A program made the position numbers and the translations under genes. The notes under the pieces are model-generated. The model was not told the DNA's origin and ran no database searches. It was given only the letters and a program-made list of their open reading frames with translations. 20,905 bases of DNA, from the NCBI GenBank assembly GCA_025463965.1, contig JAODBN010000097.1, forward strand, positions 1-20,905. Reading direction: 5' to 3'. Position 1 is the stretch's first letter, and every line of letters begins with the position of its first letter. This stretch comes from Acidimicrobiaceae bacterium (GTDB lineage Bacteria; Actinomycetota; Acidimicrobiia; Acidimicrobiales; Bog-793). Below are positions 14,652 to 20,905 of this stretch, piece by piece.

Positions 14652-15850
14652 GCCGGGCCCTGGCGGGGCTTCGCGTCCTCGACCTCACCCGCTTCGTCTC
14701 GGGCGCATACGCCGCCAGCCTCCTCGCCTCGCTCGGAGCGGAGGTGATCAAGGTCGAACCACCTGACGGTGATCCGTATCGGGCGCAAGGGACGACGAGC
14801 GCGGGGGGCGAGTCCGTGCTGTTCATGTCGCTCAATGCGGGAAAGCGCAGCGTCGCGCTCGACTTCCGAGAGCCCGACGGCCGCCGCGCCCTCGAGCGGC
14901 TGCTGGGGACGGCCGATTTCTTCCTCGAGAATTCCCGGCCCGGGAGCCTCGCCCGCTACGGCCTCGACTGGGCAGGACTCCACGAGCGCTTCCCACGGCT
15001 CGTCGTCGGGTCGATCTCCGGTTACGGCGACGTCGGTCCCGACGCCGCGAAGGGCGGGTTCGACCTGATCCTGCAGGCCGAGTCGGGACTGATGGCGGTG
15101 ACCGGCTCGAAAGCTTCCGGCCCCGTGAAGGTCGGGGCGCCGCTGCTCGACATCGGCGCGGCCATCTCGTGCGTGACGGGCATGCTCGCCGCCCACCTCG
15201 AGCGGCTCGCCAGCGGGGAGGGCCAGCTCGTGTCGACGTCGCTGCTCGAATTCGCGCTCGCCGGGCTCGGCACCGTCGCCGCCAGCTACCTCGCCTCGGG
15301 CGAGCTGCCCGAGCTGCTCGGCACGCACTCGCCGACCTTCGCCCCTTACGGGGGATTTCGGACTGCCGACGGTTGGCTGGTCGTCGCCGGTGCCGGAAGC
15401 GAGGACCTCTGGGCCCGAGCCTGCAAGGTCCTGGACCTGGAGCACCTCGTCTCCGACGAGCGCTTTGCCGACAATGCGGCTCGGGTCCGTCACCGAGACG
15501 AGCTCTCCGCGCTCTTCGAAGCGGTGCTTTCCGCTCGCCGATCGCAGGACTGGCTCCACGACTTCGAACAGGCGGGCGTTCCCGTCGCCGAGGTTCACTC
15601 CCTAGACGAGGTCCTCTCGAGCCGTCAGGTGCAGGCGCTCGGTCTGCTGGAGACGCTCGAGCATCCTCGGGCGGGCACCACGGTGATCGTCGGCCCGCCA
15701 CTGCGGCTCGGCGGGGCGCCACTCGGCTATCCCTGCGCCGCTCCGGTCCTCGGGGCGGACTCTCGCTCGCTCCTCCTCGCCGCCGGCTTGAGCAATCTGG
15801 AGGTCGACGAGCTGGTGAGCCGGCGGGTTGTCGTCGAACCATGCTCCTAG
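14645..15850 (+). CDS. Class III CoA-transferase (CaiB/BaiF family)
   Basis: 401 aa, standard length for the family. The N-terminus LAGLRVLDLTRFVSGAYA and GAEVIKVEPPDGDP are typical. FDLILQAESGLMAVTG at 139-154 carries the catalytic Asp140, which forms the acyl-aspartyl intermediate. The C-terminal APYGGFRTADGW stretch is also conserved. The enzyme moves CoA from a donor thioester onto a free carboxylic acid. Its ATG lies inside the last codons of the mutase, so the two are translationally coupled. That argues that it makes the thioester used by the mutase, or exchanges CoA with the mutase product. Confidence 0.92.
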   Translation: MVSRALAGLRVLDLTRFVSGAYAASLLASLGAEVIKVEPPDGDPYRAQGTTSAGGESVLFMSLNAGKRSVALDFREPDGRRALERLLGTADFFLENSRPGSLARYGLDWAGLHERFPRLVVGSISGYGDVGPDAAKGGFDLILQAESGLMAVTGSKASGPVKVGAPLLDIGAAISCVTGMLAAHLERLASGEGQLVSTSLLEFALAGLGTVAASYLASGELPELLGTHSPTFAPYGGFRTADGWLVVAGAGSEDLWARACKVLDLEHLVSDERFADNAARVRHRDELSALFEAVLSARRSQDWLHDFEQAGVPVAEVHSLDEVLSSRQVQALGLLETLEHPRAGTTVIVGPPLRLGGAPLGYPCAAPVLGADSRSLLLAAGLSNLEVDELVSRRVVVEPCS

Positions 15851-15926
15851 CCAGCGAGCCTCAGCCGTCCTGGCCCACAGCGCCCAGTCCGCCGGACCAA
15901 CCGAGAAGCGAGAGAGGCACCAACCG

Positions 15927-16928
15927 ATGAGCGGACCCCGATCTGGAGTCGCCCTGCAGGCGATCGACCCCCCGCAGACCTTCGTCGAGATGGTCGAGGA
16001 GATCGAGCAGCTCGGCTACGACCATCTCTGGCTGACCGACTCCTCCCTCCACGCCAGGAACTGTTACGCCGCGCTCACCCTTGCGGCGCTTCATTCCCGC
16101 ACGCTGACGCTCGGCACGGCCGTGACCAACCCGCTGACGCGCCACCCCGCGCTCACCGCGGCGGCGGTGGCGACGATCGACGAGATCGCCGAGGGCCGGG
16201 CCGTTCTGGGCATCGGCGCCGGCGACCGGCCGCTGCTCGCCCTTGGCCTCGCGCCCAGCCCCCTCGACGAGCTGGAGGCGGCGATCGGCGCCATTCGCCA
16301 GCTCTGGCGCGGTGAGCACGTCGACATGAAGAGCGACTCGTTCTCGTTGCAAGGCGCCCACATGCGCTTTGCTGCCCGGGAGGTTCCCGTCTTCATCTCT
16401 GCCAGCGGGCCGCGCACCTTGGAGCTCTCCGGCCGAGTTGCAGACGGCGTGATCCTTCTCGTGGGCCTGTTCCCCGAGGCCGTCGCATGGGCGCTCGAGC
16501 ACGTTCGCATCGGCGCCGAAAAGGCAGGACGCAGCGATGTTCCGCACGTCGCGGTCTTCGCTTACGGAGCGATCGACGAGGACCGGCAGGCGGCACTGAA
16601 CGAGGCGAGGTCGATCGCCGCCTGGTTCCCCCAGACCGCTCCGGTGATCTGCGAGCTCGCCGGCCTGTCGAGCGCCCTCGTCGCCGACGTCCGCAAGGCC
16701 TACGCCGGCGGAGAGTTCCAAGAAGCCGCCGCCGCAGCGGCCCTGCTGCCGGACGACTTCGTCCGCCGTGTCGCCTTGGCGGGCGATCGCGCCGACGCTC
16801 GGGCGAGCATCGAGGCGGTGCTCGCCGCGGGAGCCGACTCGGTCCACGTCTTCCCGCTCGGCTCGGCGCGCATGGCGACCGTGCGGGCGTTCGCGGGCTG
16901 CTTTCGCGACGTCGTGGGGCGCTCCTGA
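15927..16928 (+). CDS. Luciferase-like (LLM) flavin/F420-dependent oxidoreductase
   Basis: 333 aa from the ATG at 15927, with AGAGAGG 9 nt upstream. An in-frame TTG at 15828 would overlap the CoA-transferase and is less likely. YDHLWLTDSSLHARNCYAAL and GTAVTNPLTRHPALTA followed by ATIDEIAEGRAVLGIGAGD are typical of the Mer-like F420 branch (coenzyme F420 hydride donors), common in actinobacteria. The LLM fold also contains FMN monooxygenases such as RutA, which opens the uracil ring. In this locus it could reduce or open a heterocycle, and the sequence alone does not decide between cofactors. Last gene of unit 2. Confidence 0.88.
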   Translation: MSGPRSGVALQAIDPPQTFVEMVEEIEQLGYDHLWLTDSSLHARNCYAALTLAALHSRTLTLGTAVTNPLTRHPALTAAAVATIDEIAEGRAVLGIGAGDRPLLALGLAPSPLDELEAAIGAIRQLWRGEHVDMKSDSFSLQGAHMRFAAREVPVFISASGPRTLELSGRVADGVILLVGLFPEAVAWALEHVRIGAEKAGRSDVPHVAVFAYGAIDEDRQAALNEARSIAAWFPQTAPVICELAGLSSALVADVRKAYAGGEFQEAAAAAALLPDDFVRRVALAGDRADARASIEAVLAAGADSVHVFPLGSARMATVRAFAGCFRDVVGRS

Positions 16929-16958
16929 GGCAAAGAGGAGAGTCGGGCCTTACTGTAG

Positions 16959-16967
16959 ATATCGTAT
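16959..16967 (+). promoter_or_regulatory. RTATCNNAT motif upstream of VOC-gntR unit
   Basis: ATATCGTAT lies in an AT-rich islet (16949-16972) between the LLM gene and the VOC gene, 21 nt before the GTG start. TATCGT (16960-16965) may also serve as a -10 element, though no -35 is seen at the right distance. It would make the GntR protein autoregulated. Confidence 0.45.
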
Positions 16968-16988
16968 TTCATCGAGTCGGGAGCCCAC

Positions 16989-17456
16989 GTGGGCGAAGCA
17001 ACAGCCGAGACAGATCGCAGCTGGTCCGTGAGGGGTATCCACCACGTCGCATTCGCTCATCGAGACGCCGCCGTCCTGAGCGGACTGGAGTCGCTTCTCG
17101 GTCTGCGTTGCACCCACGAGGAGGACGGTCCCGGCTTTCATGAGCGGATCTACGACACCGGTGCCGGCGGCCGGGTGCAGACATTGGAGGCGACCGGCGA
17201 AGGTGTCGTCGAGGATTTTCTCGTGCGCCGGGGGGCGGCGCTTCACCATCTCGCGTTCGAGGTGGACGACATCGACGAAGCGCTCGGTGATCTCCAAAGG
17301 CGCGGCGCTCGGCTCATCGATGAGCTGCCCCGACGCGGGGGAGAGGGCACCAGGATCGCCTTCGTGCACCCCCAGGCCTTCGGCGGCCTCCTCGTGGAAC
17401 TCGTGGAAGGATCTGGAGCGGAGTGCAACGAGACGGAACCGACGATGACGTCGTGA
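16989..17456 (+). CDS. VOC-family protein resembling methylmalonyl-CoA epimerase
   Basis: 155 aa. The GTG start is preceded by GGGAG at 5 nt spacing. Two beta-alpha-beta-beta-beta modules are seen: GIHHVAFAHRD at 17-26 and LHHLAFEVDDIDEALGDL at 85-102. The ending TRIAFVHPQAFGGLLVELVE at 121-140 is the methylmalonyl-CoA epimerase signature. Likely metal ligands are H19, Q64, H87 and E137. Epimerases of this type invert C2 of a malonyl-type thioester, so its presence beside a B12 mutase supports a 2-substituted malonyl-CoA intermediate. It is 15 nt from the regulator gene and probably co-transcribed with it. Confidence 0.88.
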   Translation: MGEATAETDRSWSVRGIHHVAFAHRDAAVLSGLESLLGLRCTHEEDGPGFHERIYDTGAGGRVQTLEATGEGVVEDFLVRRGAALHHLAFEVDDIDEALGDLQRRGARLIDELPRRGGEGTRIAFVHPQAFGGLLVELVEGSGAECNETEPTMTS

Positions 17457-17471
17457 AAGGGATGGTGCACG

Positions 17472-18203
17472 GTGCCTGCTAGGCAGCAGCTTCGGGCCCA
17501 GGGCGACCTGAAGGAACGACCGCTCGAGTCGGCGCTGACCGCTCGCCACGACCGATCGAAGATCACCCACTGGGTCTACGACGAGCTCAAGGCGGCGATC
17601 ATCGACTTGCGTCTGGCGCCTGGCGAGCCGCTGCGCGAGGCGGCCATCGCCGAGTCCCTCGGCGTGAGCAAGACCCCGGTGAGAGAAGCGCTCGGTCGCC
17701 TCGAGCAGGAAGGCCTCGTCGAGGCGATGTCGTTCAAGGGCGCCGTCGTGTCGAGCTACTCGAGACGGGACCTCGTTGACCTCTACGAGTTGCGCGAGCT
17801 CCTCGAGGTGCGTGCCCTTCGAGAAGCCGCCGCGTCGATGACCGACGAGGATTTGGCGCGCCTCGACACGCTCATCGCCGATGGCGAGCGCCTGCGTTCG
17901 GCAAAGCGGGTGAAACAGCTCGAAGTGGTCATCGACAGCTTCGACGCCATCTTGTACGAGCAGGTCACCAACCGGCGGATCTCCGTACTGATCGACAACC
18001 TGCGGGCGCATCTCACCCGCATCGGGCGCCTGACCACGGAGATCCCCGGAAGGCTGTACCAATCGGTCGACGAGCACGCCCGCATCGCCGACGCGTTGAA
18101 GGCACGAGACGCCGACGCCGCCGAGGTCGCCCTTCGAGAACACATCGCCAGCGTGCGCGACGCCCAGCTCAAAGCGCTCGAAGGGCAGGGCTTCGGCTCT
18201 TGA
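17472..18203 (+). CDS. GntR-family regulator, FCD (FadR-C-like) subfamily
   Basis: 243 aa, GTG start preceded by GAAAGGGA. Residues about 29-95 form the winged helix-turn-helix, with PLREAAIAESLGVSKTPVREALGRL as the reader domain split here as PLREAAIAESLG and VSKTPVREALGRL. Residues 100-240 are the all-helical FCD effector domain. Likely metal or ligand contacts are D155/D158, H202 (DEH) and H224 (REH); the His usual near the first Asp (DxxxH) is Tyr162. FCD regulators mostly repress catabolic operons and release DNA on binding an acid intermediate. Its position inside the locus and the repeated motif before every unit make it the likely local regulator. Its stop overlaps TTGACG (18200-18205), a possible -35 of the tenA unit. 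Confidence 0.92.
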   Translation: MPARQQLRAQGDLKERPLESALTARHDRSKITHWVYDELKAAIIDLRLAPGEPLREAAIAESLGVSKTPVREALGRLEQEGLVEAMSFKGAVVSSYSRRDLVDLYELRELLEVRALREAAASMTDEDLARLDTLIADGERLRSAKRVKQLEVVIDSFDAILYEQVTNRRISVLIDNLRAHLTRIGRLTTEIPGRLYQSVDEHARIADALKARDADAAEVALREHIASVRDAQLKALEGQGFGS

Positions 18204-18215
18204 CGCTGAGTTGGA

Positions 18216-18231
18216 ATATCTGATCTAGTAC
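18216..18231 (+). promoter_or_regulatory. RTATCNNAT motif and possible leaderless -10 upstream of tenA
   Basis: ATATCTGAT (18216-18224) is the fourth copy of the motif and is nearly identical to the copy before the amidohydrolase. TAGTAC (18226-18231) lies 6 nt before the tenA ATG, and no ribosome binding site is visible. That is the layout of a leaderless actinobacterial transcript. Confidence 0.45.
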
Positions 18232-18236
18232 ATCGT

Positions 18237-18917
18237 ATGTTCGATGCTCAGGCCGGCGCCCCGGCCGGCATCGCAGACCGGCTTCGACAGCAAGGGCGGA
18301 AGCTGTGGGCGGCGGCCGTCGATCACCCGATGGTGAACGCCATCGGGGACGGGTCGCTTCCGCAGAAGGTGTTCCGCGGGTACTTCGTGCAGAACATCGC
18401 CTACCTCGAGGACTACACGCGCGCCCTCGGCGCGACCTTGTCGAAGGCGCCCGACGAGGCCGCGCTGGCGGTCGTGGCGCGTGCCATCGAGCAGATCGTG
18501 CACGTCGAACTGCCGAAGAACCGAAGCTTTCTCGAGCGCCTCGGCGGCGACGGCCGCTACGTCTTGTCGCCGGGCGAAGTCCATCCGACCACCTATGCCT
18601 ACGGGAGACATCTCCTTGCAACGGCAGCCCTCGGTGACTGTGCGGCCGGGCTGACGGCGATCCTGCCGTGCCAGTGGAGCTACGGCGAGATCGGCGAGAA
18701 GCTGCTCGCCTCGGCTCCGACCGACGACATCTACGCCGATTGGATCGCCGTGTTCTCCGAGCCGGAGTACGAGGAGCTCGTGAACGAGACGACGGCGCTG
18801 CTCGACCGGCTCGCCGACGGTGACGACCCAGCCACCTTCGCCCGCCTTTCCCAGGTGTTCGACGCTTCGAGCCGGTTCGAGGTCGCCTTCTGGGACATGG
18901 CCTATCGCGAGCTCTAG
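18237..18917 (+). CDS. tenA: TenA-family protein (thiaminase II / aminopyrimidine aminohydrolase), Asp-to-Asn variant
   Basis: 226 aa, all-helical TenA fold, the usual length. HPMVNAIGDGSLP at 30-42 matches the conserved N-terminal helix region. The catalytic Cys is C145 in AILPCQWSYGEIGEKL, and the second catalytic acid is E215 in SSRFEVAFWDMAYR. These equal Cys135 and Glu205 of Bacillus subtilis TenA. The position of Asp44, which holds the pyrimidine ring amino group in known TenA, is Asn53 (FVQNIAYL instead of VLQDSYYL). TenA hydrolyses aminomethylpyrimidine, or thiamine itself, to hydroxymethylpyrimidine. The substitution suggests a related but different ring substrate. The ATG at 18237 has no ribosome binding site. 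First gene of unit 4, followed by the aldehyde dehydrogenase. Confidence 0.9.
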   Translation: MFDAQAGAPAGIADRLRQQGRKLWAAAVDHPMVNAIGDGSLPQKVFRGYFVQNIAYLEDYTRALGATLSKAPDEAALAVVARAIEQIVHVELPKNRSFLERLGGDGRYVLSPGEVHPTTYAYGRHLLATAALGDCAAGLTAILPCQWSYGEIGEKLLASAPTDDIYADWIAVFSEPEYEELVNETTALLDRLADGDDPATFARLSQVFDASSRFEVAFWDMAYREL

Positions 18918-18972
18918 CCGGCGCGCTCGGTGGCTCGCGCAATCCGCTCGGGCCAGAGGAAGGGAAGAAGCG

Positions 18973-20484
18973 ATGTCCACCACAGCCCCAGAACCGAGGC
19001 TCGAGTTCCTCGAGTCCGGGCCGAAGCTCTACATCGACGGTGCCTTCATCGAGACCGGAGCGAGCCTCGAGACGCGCAACCCGGCAACGGGAGCGGTGCT
19101 CGCCGAGGTTCCTGTAGCGGGCCAGGCGGAGGTCGATGCGGCCGTGGCAGCGGCCAGCTGTGCCTTCGAGGTGTGGCGCTCCACCTCTCCGGTGCAGCGC
19201 GCCAGTTTGCTGTGGAAGCTCGGCGACCTCGTCGACGAGCACCTCGAGGAGCTTGCCGTCATCGAAGTGCTCGACAACGGCAAGCCGATCGGCGAAGCGC
19301 GGGCGGTCGACATGGCGCTCACCGCCGAGATCTTCCGCTACTACGCCGGATGGACGACCAAGATCAGCGGGACCGTCTACCCGAACTCGGTGGGCAACGT
19401 CTTGACGATGGGACGACGTGAGCCGATCGGGGTAGTCGCCGCCATCACTCCGTGGAACTTCCCCCTGCTGGAGGTGGCGTACAAGCTCGGACCGGCGCTC
19501 GCCGCCGGCTGCACCGTGGTCGTGAAGCCTTCCGAGCTCGCGCCGCTCTCGTCGTTGCGCCTGGCCCAGCTGATCGCCGATGCGGGCTTCCCGCCCGGCG
19601 TGGTCAACATCATCGTCGGGGGCCCAGAGGTCGGGGCGGCGCTCGTGCGCCATCCGGACGTGAGAAAGATCGCGTTCACCGGCCAGACTGCCACGGGCAA
19701 GACCATCCTTCGCAGCTCCGCGGACGACCTGAAGGCGGTGAGCCTCGAGCTCGGCGGCAAGAGCCCGAACATCGTCTTCGCCGACGCCGACTTCGACAAG
19801 GCGCTCGCGGGGGCGTTCGGGGGGATCTTCTTCAACCAGGGTCAGGCGTGCGTCGCCGGCTCTCGCCTGTTCGCCGAGGCGCCGGTCCTCGACCAGCTGG
19901 TCGAGAAGCTGAGCACCAAGGCCTCGTCGATCCGGCTCGGGCACGGCCTCGCCCCGGGGACCGAGATGGGCCCGCTCATCAGCTCGTCGCATCGAGCGCG
20001 TGTGCTCTCGTTCATCGATTCGGCCCGCGGGGAAGGCGCCGAGGTGGTGAGCGGAGGCGCCGTCGCCGAAGTCGACGGCCTGGACGGCGGATTCTTCCTC
20101 GAGCCGACGCTGATCACGTCGGTCTCGAACTCGATGCGCGTGGCCCAAGAGGAGATCTTCGGCCCCGTCTTGTCAGTCATCCCCTGGACCGACCCCGAAG
20201 AGCTCGAACACCTGGCGAACGACGTGCCTTACGGCCTCGCTGCCGGGATCTGGACGAGCGACGTGCCGAAAGCGCTGCGGCTCGCCGAGCGTCTCGAGGC
20301 CGGGACGGTGTGGATCAATACCTACGGCATGTTCGACGTGGCCGTCCCCTTCGGCGGGCGCAAGGAGTCCGGATTCGGCAAGGAGCTCGGGGCCGAGGCG
20401 CTCGAGCCCTACCTGCAGTCGAAGTCGATTTGGCTCGACCTCGACGCCGCGCCTGCGCGAGCGGGTCAGAGCGTCGGGCGCTGA
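18973..20484 (+). CDS. NAD(P)+-dependent aldehyde dehydrogenase
   Basis: 503 aa, standard length. The ATG at 18973 follows a purine-rich GAGGAAGGGAAG site. Motifs: TPWNFPL (N162), VKPSE (cofactor binding), FTGQTATGK, the general base E259 in SLELGGKSPN, and the nucleophile C293 in NQGQACVAGSR; EEIFGPV and PFGGRKESGFGKE lie near the C-terminus. It resembles betaine-aldehyde and aromatic-aldehyde dehydrogenases, which make free acids. Placed after tenA, it could oxidise an aldehyde derived from the hydroxymethyl group. No alcohol dehydrogenase is visible in the window for the preceding step. The second amidohydrolase starts 10 nt after its stop. Confidence 0.95.
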   Translation: MSTTAPEPRLEFLESGPKLYIDGAFIETGASLETRNPATGAVLAEVPVAGQAEVDAAVAAASCAFEVWRSTSPVQRASLLWKLGDLVDEHLEELAVIEVLDNGKPIGEARAVDMALTAEIFRYYAGWTTKISGTVYPNSVGNVLTMGRREPIGVVAAITPWNFPLLEVAYKLGPALAAGCTVVVKPSELAPLSSLRLAQLIADAGFPPGVVNIIVGGPEVGAALVRHPDVRKIAFTGQTATGKTILRSSADDLKAVSLELGGKSPNIVFADADFDKALAGAFGGIFFNQGQACVAGSRLFAEAPVLDQLVEKLSTKASSIRLGHGLAPGTEMGPLISSSHRARVLSFIDSARGEGAEVVSGGAVAEVDGLDGGFFLEPTLITSVSNSMRVAQEEIFGPVLSVIPWTDPEELEHLANDVPYGLAAGIWTSDVPKALRLAERLEAGTVWINTYGMFDVAVPFGGRKESGFGKELGAEALEPYLQSKSIWLDLDAAPARAGQSVGR

Positions 20485-20494
20485 TCACCGGGCG

Positions 20495-20905
20495 ATGGCC
20501 GAGCGGCTGATCATCGAGCACGGAACCGTGCTCACCATGAACGACGCCGGCGACGTCCACTTCGACGGGACCGTCGTCGTGGAGGGCGATCGAATCGTCG
20601 ACGTCGGGCCGAGCACCGAGGTGGCGGCCCGCACCACCCGTGACAGGGCGCGCGTCATCGACGCTTCCAACAAGGCCGTGCTCCCCGGCCTCGTCGACCT
20701 GCACTATCACACGGCCCTCGGCAAGGGCTGGAGCGACCACCTTCCCTTGTGGGAGTCGTTGGTGTCGTTCTGGTATCCGCTGATCAAAGCGCTCGACTAC
20801 GACGCCGCCTACTGGGCGGCGCTCACGAGCTACGCCGAGTCGATCCGCTGCGGGGTGACGACGGTCAACGACATGTACCGAAAGCTCGACGCCCTCGCCG
20901 ATGCG
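20495..20905 (+). CDS. Second amidohydrolase, ATZ/TRZ-like (3' end beyond window)
   Basis: The first 137 codons are present and the frame runs open off the window end. MAERLIIEHGTVLTMNDAG and a second beta-strand block (VVVEGDRIVDVG) form the N-terminal composite beta domain. PGLVDLHYHTALGKG at 64-78 carries the HxH metal motif (H70, H72). Later ligands lie outside the window. It belongs to the same superfamily as the product of 6990-8408, but the two differ clearly around HxH (HYHTALGKGW against HRHLLCCPKG), so it is not a recent copy. It follows the aldehyde dehydrogenase after 10 nt and is in the same operon. A deaminase or ring-opening hydrolase is likely. Confidence 0.88.
   Translation, partial: MAERLIIEHGTVLTMNDAGDVHFDGTVVVEGDRIVDVGPSTEVAARTTRDRARVIDASNKAVLPGLVDLHYHTALGKGWSDHLPLWESLVSFWYPLIKALDYDAAYWAALTSYAESIRCGVTTVNDMYRKLDALADA

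Noticed and set aside
12066..16847. Long minus-strand open frames opposite the mutase, CoA-transferase and LLM genes
   Set aside because: High-GC third-position effect opposite strongly supported genes. Products are Arg-rich without motifs.
18204..18236. TPP or cobalamin riboswitch before tenA, the importer or the mutase
   Set aside because: The intergenic gaps (10144-10204, 11284-11387, 16929-16988, 18204-18236) are too short or lack the conserved TPP core (CTGAGA, ACCTGA) and the B12-box-like sequence. Protein-based control is more likely.
1..20905. CRISPR array, toxin-antitoxin pair, phage or defence genes
   Set aside because: No regularly spaced repeats and no matching protein families were seen anywhere in the window.

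Overview
The window reads as high-GC actinobacterial DNA. The signs are frequent GTG starts, 4-nt ATGA/GTGA overlaps between genes, a luciferase-like oxidoreductase of the type usually F420-dependent, an FCD-type GntR regulator, and long secreted proteins with Pro/Thr linkers. An Acidimicrobiia- or Thermoleophilia-like source is a guess only.

Left part (1-6400), mixed and accessory-looking. Two tRNA genes come first: Gln-CTG with a strong hairpin terminator, then Glu-CTC. Next is a stretch with no intact gene that holds a broken IS3-type transposase remnant (721-918). Two minus-strand genes follow for exported proteins of unknown function; one has two domains joined by a Lys/Pro/Thr linker, the other is 674 aa with a dockerin-like calcium loop. 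A divergent LysR regulator overlaps an alpha/beta hydrolase. About 600 nt without a recognisable gene then lead into the main locus.

Right part (6990-20905), one coherent plus-strand catabolic locus in four transcription units. Unit 1: amidohydrolase, ABC ATPase, permease and an NMT1/THI5-like binding protein, closed by an 18-bp hairpin. Unit 2: atypical M20 amidohydrolase, B12-binding mutase subunit, mutase catalytic subunit, class III CoA-transferase and LLM oxidoreductase. Unit 3: methylmalonyl-CoA-epimerase-like VOC protein and GntR regulator. Unit 4: TenA, aldehyde dehydrogenase and a second amidohydrolase cut by the window end. Each unit is preceded by an AT-rich islet carrying the 9-mer RTATCNNAT, which I propose as the operator of the local GntR protein.

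How the genes may work together (inference). A THI5/ThiY-like importer plus TenA points to a thiamine-pyrimidine-like N-heterocycle. Amidohydrolases, an aldehyde dehydrogenase and an LLM flavoenzyme could deaminate, oxidise and open the ring. The M20 enzyme could remove an N-acyl group. The CoA-transferase, epimerase-like protein and B12 mutase would then turn a malonate-type fragment into a succinyl-CoA-type product. I know of no described system with this gene set. Several of its enzymes have substitutions at key active-site positions (mutase Phe72/Arg190, TenA Asn53, M20 Asp153-His154/Tyr371, amidohydrolase Thr240), suggesting that the substrate is not simply thiamine.
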